From positions 1-32,775 of the forward strand of contig CAYVZU010000031.1 in assembly GCA_964455935.1 (NCBI GenBank): DNA of 32,775 bases, in the 5' to 3' direction. The notes under the pieces are model-generated. The model had not been told where the DNA came from. It saw only the letters and a list, made by a program, of their open reading frames with translations, and did not search any database. A program made the position numbers and the translations under genes. This document shows positions 8,088 through 15,946 of the stretch, in pieces. The stretch comes from CAYVZU01 sp964455935 (GTDB lineage: Bacteria; Fibrobacterota; CAYVZU01). Within the stretch, counting starts at the first letter, position 1. Each line of letters opens with the position of its first letter.

Positions 8088-11000
8088 ATGCCAGCCATAC
8101 GCGCCAGTCTCATGATCGCAATCCTCTTTTGGGGCCTGCCCCAGGCCGCGACTTCGGTCTGCTACTCGGTGGGAGTTCGGACCACAGCTCTATATTCAGG
8201 AACAGGCAGCAGCAAAGATGGCCTCATGACCATCTCTTCGCCCGCGCCGGAAAATATGGGCATCGGAGACGAGGTGCGGGTTGGTAGCAACCGCTTCTAT
8301 ATATCATCGCGGGTTTCGAGCACGTCCTTTCGGGTTCAGGCCTGCGCGCTGGGCGGCGGCCAGCCTGGGTATTCAATGGTCTCATTCCCGGTCAACTCGA
8401 TTTCGGTCTACCGCGCCTTCAACACGCTTTCGGGTATTTTGTGGCCGGGTGTGGGTACATTCGGCCCATGGGATGCGAAGCACCTTAACACTGCCGACCT
8501 TGTCTCCGGCAATTATCAGCTCCATATCGCCTGCTATGCCGATGGCCCCGAGACGCGCAATCTCCACAATAGCTGGAACTGCTTCACCGATATCCGCGGC
8601 TGGACTTCGGGCCCACAAAATTTTCTGCGAATTTTTACGCCATACCGGCCTGAGGATGTGGGCCGCAGCCAACGCCACAACGGATGCTGGAGCGATAGCG
8701 CGTATCGAATCGTCTATGGGGCGCGGTGGTGGGGCGGGGTGCATGCGGTATCGATGCACTTGCGCGTCGAAGGCCTTCAGATTGAAAACACCGCGGCCAA
8801 GGCCGACGGCGACATCAAAGGCATGCGTTTCGAGGGGCCGGGCGAATACCGGGCCAGTGAGAATATCCTGCGCTGCAGCGGATCGGGGGAGGGTACAACC
8901 TTGGACGCGGGGATCGATTTCGATATTGCATACGGCGCCACGGTCAAGATCTGGAACAATCTGATCTCAGGATTTTCCACCGGCATCTTCTGGGGGTGGG
9001 AGACGCACCCCATCAACGGAGTGGTCTACAGCAACACAATCATCAACTGCCCGGCGGGCGGAGTCAACCTGGCCGGAATGCCCGCCTACAATAACCTTCA
9101 TCTCAAAAACAACTTGGTGCAAGGAACCGGCGCCAATTACATTGTCGAGAATCTTGAATCCGCCGTCGCGAACCTTTCGCAGGACCAGACCTCGCCCAAT
9201 GCCGGGCTGCGCGGCCGCCAGGTACTTTTTACCAATGCCGATGGTTGGGATTATCGACCTTCGGAGAAGGATCTGGCCGCCCGGGGCCAGGGAGCCGACC
9301 TTTCGGGTGATCCGGCTCTCGCCTTCTCGAACGATTTAGTGGGAAGAATCCGTCCCAAGCCCTGGGACATTGGCGCCTGCCAACATACTCAGCCGATTTC
9401 CGTCTACTACTCGGTTGGAACCCGGACCGCGCCTCTTTACACAGGACTTGCCAGCGCTGTGCAGGGGTACCTTACTCTTTATTCGCCTGCCCCCGAAAAT
9501 ATGGGTGTAGGAGATGAAGTGCGAGTGGGGAGTAGCCGCTATTATGTATCATCGCGCCTTTCGAGCACGTCGTTCCAAGTCCAGGCCTGTGTGGTGGGCG
9601 GCGGCCGGCCGGGGTATCCGAATGTGACGTTTCCCGTCACCTCCATTTCGGTGTACCGCGCATTCAGCTCGCTTTCCGGCATTCTATGGGCGGGAATGGA
9701 TTTGCGCGGTCCCTGGGACGCCAAGCACATGAACACATCGGATCTTGTGGCCGGCAACTATCAACTCCATATCGCTTGCTATTCCGACGGTCCGGATGCG
9801 CGCAACTACCGCGCCAACTGGAATAGCTTCGCCGAGATCCGCGACTGGACCTCGGGCCCGGAAAACTATCTGCGAATTTTCACGCCGTACCGGCCCGAGG
9901 ATGTGGGCGTGTCGCAGCGCCACAATGGCCTTTGGAGTGACAACGCATATCGGATCGTTTACGGCGCCCGGTGGTGGGGCGCTTTGCATGCCGTTTCGAT
10001 GCATCTGCGTGTCGAGGGGCTTCAATACGAAAATACCGCGGCAAAGGCCGATGGCGATATCAAAGGCATGCGTTTCGAGGGTTCGGGCGAATACCGGGTT
10101 TGCGAGAACATTCTGCGCAGCACCGGAGCGGGGGAGGGTGCAATTCCCGATGCAGGGATCGACTTCGATTTCGTTGGCAAGGCCACGGTGAAGATCTGGA
10201 ATAATCTGATTCATGGATTCGGCACCGGGGTGTATTGGCGCTGGGAGATACAGCCCGTCACCGGCGCGGTCTACAGCAATACGATCATCAACTGCCCGGC
10301 AGGCGGAATCAGCGTTGCCGGAATGCCGGCCTACAACAATTTACATCTAAAGAATAATCTGGTTCAGGGCACCGGCGTCAACTACGATATCGAAGGCTTC
10401 GAATCCACCGTCGCGAACCTTTCGCAGGACCAGACCTCGCCCAACAGCGCATTCCAAGGCAAAAAACCTGTGTTTGTCAATGCCGCGGCCGGCGATTACC
10501 GGCTTCGGATCAACGATTTGACAGCCCGAAATCTTGGGGTGAATCTTTCCAATGATCCGGTTCTGCCCTTCCACACAACAATCAACTCGTTTGCCCGCTT
10601 TGGGGCCTGGGACATTGGCGCGCATGAATCCGCCGATCTCAACGATACGGACGGCGATCTGGTCCCCGACTACATCGAACAACTGGCCGGCACCGACCCC
10701 CAGGACCTCCAATCGTTTCCGGCCAAGGCAAGTCCCTGGTTCAGCACACCCGCGCAAATGCAAAGCGTCTGCTACAGCTTTGACCGGTATCCCAACTACC
10801 TGTCCAAAACGGGGATCTGTGTTCAGATACCCGCCAACTCAAATGCCGAAATTTACAATCCGCTGATCACCGTTTTGCAGCCGCAAACCTGTCGTGAGGC
10901 CTACGGGCTGCCCGCGGGCCAGCGCTTTGTCGCGGGCTTCGATATACGCCTTGCCGCGCAGCCCGGCCGTTCGCTGCCGGTCTGTTTTACCTGGCCGGAC

Positions 11001-13934
11001 AACGACTACCGCATTTCGTTGACCGATCTTGTTTTGCAGCGCTACAGAACCTCCGACGGACAGTGGGAGACGGTTCCCATCGCAAATTCCGATTGGGCGG
11101 CCGCCTACACAAATCTCACCCAACCCGGCATTTACGTGCTCAGCTGTGGAAGCCAGGACATGCTTTCGTCCGATGAACTCGAAAACCAGATCCGGATGCA
11201 TACCGTCATTGAAAGCGGATCCTTCTACGCGGTATCGAGCCAGGATGATGCGAAAACCAGGGAACTCAAGCTGGCAGCGCAAGACGATTTGCGCGCCGGG
11301 TTTCGCACCGCCATGGCCATGTGGGAATCGGTTCTGCCGGATCTAAGCGTGGTCTGGACCGACAAACCCGAAGACGCTAAAATCCCAATTACTGTTGATA
11401 ATTACAACATCTACTGGACTGCTTTGTCGTGGTGGCCCACCACATTTCGCGGGTCCGGCTATCAGGCGCCAATCCAATTCAACGACCGCGGATGGCGCAG
11501 CTTCCAGACCCGGTACTTCAATTTCGCTTCCCGCGAGGAATGCGGCCGGTCCTTTGAACCGGCCACATTCCCGCCCATCTACTACCACTGCGATGGGAGC
11601 TGCCCGGATCCAGAGGATCCCAATTATAATCTGGGCTATACGGAAGGGCGCTTTCTTTTTAAGCCTACGCCTTCTGACCCGGTTTTGCAGACGGTCTGCT
11701 CGGCTCCGGATATATTATTTCACGAGTTCGGCCACAGTCTGGGAATGAGTCATCTATCGCCCTCGACGGATGACTATGTTGCCTACTATGGAAATCCGAA
11801 CCCGTCGGGGCAATCCCCCGTCGTCACCATCAATCAGACTCAATATCCCGACCTGCCGCGCACATGGAGCTCCACCTGGCAGCAATACCTGACCCAGGAA
11901 CAATACTTTGGCGGCGGGACCCCGCAGAACCCATGGAGCGGCAATCTCAATCTGAATTCGTACCTTCTTAGGTCGCACTATATTGCCAACGATCTCCAGA
12001 CGGAGCCACCCGGAGTGCCGGGTCCGTTTGCGCACAACCAATGGGTCGTCTATCCGCTCGATCTCCATCAGCCATGGATATCGCGCGTCGAAAACTGCCT
12101 GCCCCAGGACTACAATTTCAGCTATCCTCACACGTCCAAATTCATTGGGATGGTCAACCGCAACGGCCAGACCTACGTTACCAATAACTGGTACGATGCC
12201 ATCTACCGGATGTTCGAAACGCCCGAGCAGGACGCAAGCCGTTGTTTTGTATCGAGCATCGACTCTGTTGCCGTTTCGACCTTTGCTGGCAGTACGACTC
12301 CGGGCGATGCCGAAGGAACCGGTCCCGATGCCCGCTTTAGTTTTCCCTCGGGAATCGCAATCGATCGTTTGACCGGTGCGATGTATGTCTGCGACCGAGG
12401 CAACAACAAGATTCGGCGGATCGACCGGAGCGGTATGGTCTCCACCTTTGCGGGAACCGGTGCGCCGGGCTGCAACAACGGCCCACGGCTTCAGGCAACC
12501 TTCGATGGTCCGGCACACGTTCTCCTCGACAGTCAGGGCAATGCTTTTGTTTCTGAAGCGGGGGGCAACCGGATCCGCAAAATTGCCCCGGATGGCACTG
12601 TTGGTCTTTTCTGCGGAAGCGTGGACGGCATTGCGGGTTATGCGGACGGAGCGGGAGGGGAAGCCCTTTTCAGAAGCCCGTCATGCATGGCGCTGGATCC
12701 CACCGGCAGCCTGCTTGTGGCCGACCGCCTTAACCACCGGATCCGCAAAATCACACCGGCGGGCGAGGTCTCCACCATTGCTGGAAACGGCGTGCCCGGT
12801 CATGTCGACGGCAGTCCGCTTGCGGCCCAATTCAACGAGCCCAGCGGTCTGGGCTTCGACCGGAACGGAAACCTGTATGTCAGTGAGCGCTTCTATCTGC
12901 GCAGGATTGGAGCCGCGGGTCAAGTCGCCACGGTCGCGGGTTTGGGACAGGACGGGTTCGTGGACGGGCCTGGAACCAGCGCACAGTTCTCGGTGCTTTC
13001 CGATCTATCTGTTGACGCTTTGGGCAATGTCTATCTTTCCGATTTTGGAAATAGCGCGGTTCGCAAGGTCACGCTCCATTCAGGCGAGGCAAGCGTTTCG
13101 ACCATTGCCGGCAGAAAAGAAAGCGTGCCGCAAAGCCGGGATGGAATCGGGCACGATGCGCGTTTTCTGACGCCCAATGACGTGGAGGTCGATGGTCGCG
13201 GCAATGTCTGGGTCAGCGATGCCGCGGGCCATTGCGTTCGCCGCATCACCACCGTTGTTCCGCTGACCATGAACGGCTCCAACGTGGGCGGCCGTCTGGC
13301 AGGCTCTGCCGACGAGGATTGGTTCGAGTTTGTGGTTGATGAGGTAGGGCATCCCGCCATTTGCCTGGAAGTTGGTTCCGGCACATTGCCCGATCCATTG
13401 CTCCAGCTTTACGGACCCGACAATCCGTATTCGCTGCTGGCGCAGGATGACAACAGCGGCCTGGGAGAGTATCCCAGACTGACTCTGCAACTCGCCCAAG
13501 GGCGCTACCAGGTCCGCATTGTCGCGGGTTCCAATTCGACCCGGCGGCACGGTTCCTACACAATGCGCGCGACCTCGCTTACCAATCGGCCGCGGCCCAA
13601 TGGGCCCGCTGTTTGGGGACACATCGACTCTCAGGGAGACAACGACTGGTTCGAGTTCGATCTATCCGAAACCGGCCAATACGTGATCGAGAGCGGCAGT
13701 GGCGCCGGCGCCGGTAATGACCTCAATCGAATTTGTATGTATCTTTATAGCAGCGGCAACATGCTGCGCGAAATACCAGTCCAGTTGCTGGGATCCGCCC
13801 AAAGCGATCCCAGCGGGGTTCCGGTGAGGCTTGCGCAAAGCCTCGTGGCCGGTAAGTATTGGATTCGGGTTCGCGCGCAGGATCCTGTTGCAACAGGTCA
13901 CTACATTCTCAAAATCACACGGTCGGGAACGTGA
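8088..13934 (+). CDS. giant secreted mosaic protein: duplicated beta-helix, metzincin protease, NHL propeller, PPC domains
   Basis: A 1948-residue protein with a signal peptide (about 1-23, MPAIRASLMIAILFWGLPQA). Domains in order: two homologous modules of 415 residues each (about 23-433 and 438-848) rich in short beta-strands and Asn ladders (WNNLI, YSNTIINCPAGG, LKNNLVQGTG), typical of right-handed parallel beta-helix proteins that bind or cleave polysaccharide; a calcium-binding thrombospondin-3-like segment (about 851-870, DTDGDLVPDYIEQLAGTDP); a metalloprotease region (about 1075-1260) with HEFGHSLGMSH at 1212-1222, a complete HExxHxxGxxH metzincin zinc site; NHL-type propeller repeats (about 1397-1720, repeated VSTFAG...ADRLNHRIRKI); and two PPC domains (about 1725-1945, each with DWFEF). 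It has no C-terminal sorting domain of its own. AAGGAG precedes the ATG by about 8 bases. Substrate and exact role are unknown; surface adhesion or degradation is inference. Confidence 0.85.
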   Translation: MPAIRASLMIAILFWGLPQAATSVCYSVGVRTTALYSGTGSSKDGLMTISSPAPENMGIGDEVRVGSNRFYISSRVSSTSFRVQACALGGGQPGYSMVSFPVNSISVYRAFNTLSGILWPGVGTFGPWDAKHLNTADLVSGNYQLHIACYADGPETRNLHNSWNCFTDIRGWTSGPQNFLRIFTPYRPEDVGRSQRHNGCWSDSAYRIVYGARWWGGVHAVSMHLRVEGLQIENTAAKADGDIKGMRFEGPGEYRASENILRCSGSGEGTTLDAGIDFDIAYGATVKIWNNLISGFSTGIFWGWETHPINGVVYSNTIINCPAGGVNLAGMPAYNNLHLKNNLVQGTGANYIVENLESAVANLSQDQTSPNAGLRGRQVLFTNADGWDYRPSEKDLAARGQGADLSGDPALAFSNDLVGRIRPKPWDIGACQHTQPISVYYSVGTRTAPLYTGLASAVQGYLTLYSPAPENMGVGDEVRVGSSRYYVSSRLSSTSFQVQACVVGGGRPGYPNVTFPVTSISVYRAFSSLSGILWAGMDLRGPWDAKHMNTSDLVAGNYQLHIACYSDGPDARNYRANWNSFAEIRDWTSGPENYLRIFTPYRPEDVGVSQRHNGLWSDNAYRIVYGARWWGALHAVSMHLRVEGLQYENTAAKADGDIKGMRFEGSGEYRVCENILRSTGAGEGAIPDAGIDFDFVGKATVKIWNNLIHGFGTGVYWRWEIQPVTGAVYSNTIINCPAGGISVAGMPAYNNLHLKNNLVQGTGVNYDIEGFESTVANLSQDQTSPNSAFQGKKPVFVNAAAGDYRLRINDLTARNLGVNLSNDPVLPFHTTINSFARFGAWDIGAHESADLNDTDGDLVPDYIEQLAGTDPQDLQSFPAKASPWFSTPAQMQSVCYSFDRYPNYLSKTGICVQIPANSNAEIYNPLITVLQPQTCREAYGLPAGQRFVAGFDIRLAAQPGRSLPVCFTWPDNDYRISLTDLVLQRYRTSDGQWETVPIANSDWAAAYTNLTQPGIYVLSCGSQDMLSSDELENQIRMHTVIESGSFYAVSSQDDAKTRELKLAAQDDLRAGFRTAMAMWESVLPDLSVVWTDKPEDAKIPITVDNYNIYWTALSWWPTTFRGSGYQAPIQFNDRGWRSFQTRYFNFASREECGRSFEPATFPPIYYHCDGSCPDPEDPNYNLGYTEGRFLFKPTPSDPVLQTVCSAPDILFHEFGHSLGMSHLSPSTDDYVAYYGNPNPSGQSPVVTINQTQYPDLPRTWSSTWQQYLTQEQYFGGGTPQNPWSGNLNLNSYLLRSHYIANDLQTEPPGVPGPFAHNQWVVYPLDLHQPWISRVENCLPQDYNFSYPHTSKFIGMVNRNGQTYVTNNWYDAIYRMFETPEQDASRCFVSSIDSVAVSTFAGSTTPGDAEGTGPDARFSFPSGIAIDRLTGAMYVCDRGNNKIRRIDRSGMVSTFAGTGAPGCNNGPRLQATFDGPAHVLLDSQGNAFVSEAGGNRIRKIAPDGTVGLFCGSVDGIAGYADGAGGEALFRSPSCMALDPTGSLLVADRLNHRIRKITPAGEVSTIAGNGVPGHVDGSPLAAQFNEPSGLGFDRNGNLYVSERFYLRRIGAAGQVATVAGLGQDGFVDGPGTSAQFSVLSDLSVDALGNVYLSDFGNSAVRKVTLHSGEASVSTIAGRKESVPQSRDGIGHDARFLTPNDVEVDGRGNVWVSDAAGHCVRRITTVVPLTMNGSNVGGRLAGSADEDWFEFVVDEVGHPAICLEVGSGTLPDPLLQLYGPDNPYSLLAQDDNSGLGEYPRLTLQLAQGRYQVRIVAGSNSTRRHGSYTMRATSLTNRPRPNGPAVWGHIDSQGDNDWFEFDLSETGQYVIESGSGAGAGNDLNRICMYLYSSGNMLREIPVQLLGSAQSDPSGVPVRLAQSLVAGKYWIRVRAQDPVATGHYILKITRSGT
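8162..10651 (+). repeat. 1245-bp in-frame tandem duplication inside the giant gene
   Basis: The copy starting near 8162 and the copy starting near 9407 are in constant register at an offset of 1245 bp (415 codons) wherever checked, for example CTACTCGGT at 8162 and 9407 and the shared block at 9163-9199 and 10408-10444. Most codons differ at third positions, so the duplication is not recent overall, but several protein blocks (IFTPYRPEDVG, NTAAKADGDIKGMRFEG, SNTIINCPAGG) are almost unchanged. The outer boundaries are approximate. Confidence 0.85.
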
Positions 13935-14902
13935 GAAAGAGAAAGGGAGGGGTTATGGCGGCTTTTGCCGTGCTTCTGCTCTGTTTTCTCAACGCGACCG
14001 CGTCCATCGTGGATCGCACAGACACCCTGCTTCTGGGTCAGATCATGAATCTGGAAGAGGGGAGGAAGACTTGGGGAGTCGATACGGCCCGTATCGGCGA
14101 TCCATTCATCGGCCTCATGATGACGTTCCACTGCCCCAGCAAGGCGAATGCGGGCATCGGCTTTTTCCTGAGCGGGGGACGGGTTGACGGGGGCGGTTGT
14201 TGCCCCAACCTGTTCGCGCTCGCTTCAGCCAGATCGTTCCACCAGTCGAAAATCTCCGTCGATTCGTTCTCCTTTGCATCCGAGATGAATCTGGCCGATT
14301 CCCGCCTGGGCCTGGTCGATACGTGCGGCATCAATTGCGACATGGCTTCGGTCCAGATATCCTGGTGCCCTTGGCCGCCGCGCATGGGAAAACAGAGCAT
14401 CTCGTACAATTCGCCGGCCGCCAATTGTACCTTCACCAATCCGGAGAACTTTGTCGAATCGCGCTACAGGGAGTTCTTCCTGATGCGAACCGAAACCGGC
14501 AATTATGCAATCGTCCTGCCATTGGCCTTTATCGAGCGATCAAAGCATCCTTTTGGCAAGGTGACTTGCTTCAATGCCATTGTTTTGCGAACCCTTATCC
14601 AGAAGAACGGCACACTCAATTTCAGCGAGATCGCCAAAATGGTGGGCATCCAGCCCCAAACCAGCCGGCAAACTCAAGGCCTTCGCATGCGACCGACGCC
14701 TTCGGGTGCGCAAATCACATTTGACGGGAAAATCGAAAAGGCCCGGCTGATGGTTTATGATATCAGTGGAAACTGCGTGAATCGCTTCTCATTCGATTCA
14801 GGCAATCAGATGGATCTGCGAGATTTAGCCCGGGGCCTGTATCTCCTCAAAATAATGTCAGAGGAAGGAACTCAAGTCGTTCCTTTTCCGGTCGTTAAGT
14901 AG
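13931..14902 (+). CDS. secreted protein of unknown function with T9SS-type C-terminal sorting domain
   Basis: With the GTG at 13931 the product has 323 residues and a good signal peptide (basic MRKRKGG followed by VMAAFAVLLLCFLNATAS). The alternative ATG at 13955 lies just behind a GGGAGG but loses the basic n-region. The GTGA at 13931 overlaps the TGA of the giant gene by 4 bp, so coupling is likely. The middle part is Cys-rich (GGCCPN, DTCGINCDM, SWCPW, NCTF) and was not recognised. About residues 250-323 look like a T9SS type A sorting domain (LMVYDISGNCVNRF, DLRDLARGLYLLKIM, ending FPVVK). Its position suggests a partner for the giant protein, which lacks such a domain. Confidence 0.8.
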   Translation: MRKRKGGVMAAFAVLLLCFLNATASIVDRTDTLLLGQIMNLEEGRKTWGVDTARIGDPFIGLMMTFHCPSKANAGIGFFLSGGRVDGGGCCPNLFALASARSFHQSKISVDSFSFASEMNLADSRLGLVDTCGINCDMASVQISWCPWPPRMGKQSISYNSPAANCTFTNPENFVESRYREFFLMRTETGNYAIVLPLAFIERSKHPFGKVTCFNAIVLRTLIQKNGTLNFSEIAKMVGIQPQTSRQTQGLRMRPTPSGAQITFDGKIEKARLMVYDISGNCVNRFSFDSGNQMDLRDLARGLYLLKIMSEEGTQVVPFPVVK

Positions 14903-14924
14903 GGACTGAATTCTCTTCGGCGCA

Positions 14925-14953
14925 GATGGGGGAGGAGACTCCCCCATCTTTTT
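14925..14953 (+). terminator. strong rho-independent terminator after the secreted-protein pair
   Basis: A perfect 10-bp stem, GATGGGGGAG (14925-14934) with CTCCCCCATC (14939-14948), a GAGA tetraloop and then TTTTT. It ends transcription of the 8088-14902 unit. Confidence 0.95.
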
Positions 14954-15785
14954 GGCAGCTATAGCCCAGCACAAAATCCCAACATAGCCAAAACTCCTAA
15001 ATTCCTGCAATTCAGAGAATAGGCACAAGAATTCGTTGCGGAGGTGTTCTAGGCTTTATCGTGATTCCCATTGGAAGATTCCGTAATGGGCCAGCCTCCT
15101 TCCTCACTGCGGAACCACCCATGAGGGTTGAATCTCGGTTTCTGGTCAAAAGCCCCAACGGTTTACAGGCAGCTACGCATTTTCCATGGCGTACCCATCG
15201 CGGACAGCCGCGTCCTCGTTACGTCAGAAGGCCGGCCTATTAGGTCACGCGCGCAAGCTTTACAGGGTTTCGCAAAATTGTTTTTGAAAGCAAGGTATCG
15301 GTGGAACGATCCGGCCGAAATAATCGGGACACAAGGTCAATATTGGGTGGGGAGGAGGCACTTCGGGCAAACTTTGTGGCGGATCAGTTCGAGCCGGATT
15401 CAAAATAACCTTCACTCCTGCCAAGTTTACATAATGTTTATTATGCGACATTTTGATCATTCGGTAGAAACCTGAAAATTGACCTAATTCCCTGCTATTA
15501 GCTCTGTTGCGCGGCTCGTTTAAAGTAATCGCGGTTTTTCGCTCTGGTATTGAGCGCCGGAAAAGTTTTCCTTGCCGCAAAGCCGCAAGCATGACTGCTA
15601 CGAAGGACGGGTACCGGGTCCGTGCGACCGGCATCAAAGCATTCGAATCGCATGTCCAAGCACCCAAAGGCGTACTTGAAAAGTGCGTCGAGGATACGCG
15701 GACCAAGGAAAGTTGCGGGCCGCAGTAGAAATGCTTGTGAATAGATCGGGCTAGGGATGGCAAAAGAAATGGAGCTGAAAACACA
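14954..15785. other. gene-poor region of about 830 bp
   Basis: No frame on either strand shows a recognisable family, signal peptide or convincing ribosome-binding site. Open frames such as 15128-15475 (+), 15507-15728 (+) and 15260-15784 (-) look like chance. The region is more AT-rich than its flanks in places, especially 15400-15500, and includes the palindrome at 15430-15445. It lies between two converging terminators. It could hold remnants of a decayed gene or an unrecognised RNA, but nothing positive supports either. Confidence 0.5.
15430..15445. promoter_or_regulatory. short palindrome CATAAT-GTTT-ATTATG
   Basis: A perfect 6-bp inverted repeat with a 4-base spacer in an AT-rich stretch. 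It has the geometry of a regulator operator or small hairpin, but no gene start lies next to it, so function is unknown. Confidence 0.3.
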
Positions 15786-15809
15786 AAGGGCCGGATGACT
15801 CCGGCCCTT
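15786..15809 (-). terminator. terminator after the bS22-like gene
   Basis: A perfect 10-bp stem: AAGGGCCGGA and TCCGGCCCTT around a 4-base loop. Read on the minus strand it is followed by TGTGTTTTC, a moderate U-tract. It lies 10 bases after the small ribosomal protein stop. Confidence 0.85.
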
Positions 15810-15819
15810 GTTGTTCCGT

Positions 15820-15915
15820 TTAGCGGATCTTTTTCTTATGGCGATCACGGGCGCGCCGTTTCTTGCGCTTGTGCGTCGCGATCTTCTTGCGTTTACGCTT
15901 GCGTCCACATGGCAT
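15820..15915 (-). CDS. 31-residue very basic ribosomal protein, bS22/mS38 (AURKAIP1/COX24) family
   Basis: The product begins MPCGRKRKRKKIATHKRKKR and ends HKKKIR. More than half of its residues are Lys or Arg. It closely resembles the short AURKAIP1/COX24-domain proteins of Bacteroidota (MPxGKKRKRHKMATHKRKKR type, from memory), which belong to the mS38/bS22 group of small-subunit ribosomal proteins. A GGAGG at 15924-15928 sits 8 bases before the ATG, and a hairpin terminator follows the TAA. It is too short for ordinary ORF length cut-offs. It follows the M16 peptidase gene by 31 bases on the same strand and is probably co-transcribed with it, though a promoter inside the M16 gene is possible. 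Confidence 0.85.
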   Translation of the reverse strand: MPCGRKRKRKKIATHKRKKRRARDRHKKKIR

Positions 15916-15946
15916 GCTGCTTTCCTCCTCAATCCAAAAATTTATT

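Noticed and set aside
7892..8287. Plus-strand open frame overlapping the start of the giant gene
   Set aside because: It has no Shine-Dalgarno or family match and overlaps a well-supported signal peptide in another frame.
15260..15932. Minus-strand open frames at 15260-15784 and 15498-15932
   Set aside because: No recognisable motifs or ribosome-binding sites; the second overlaps the real bS22-like gene in another frame.
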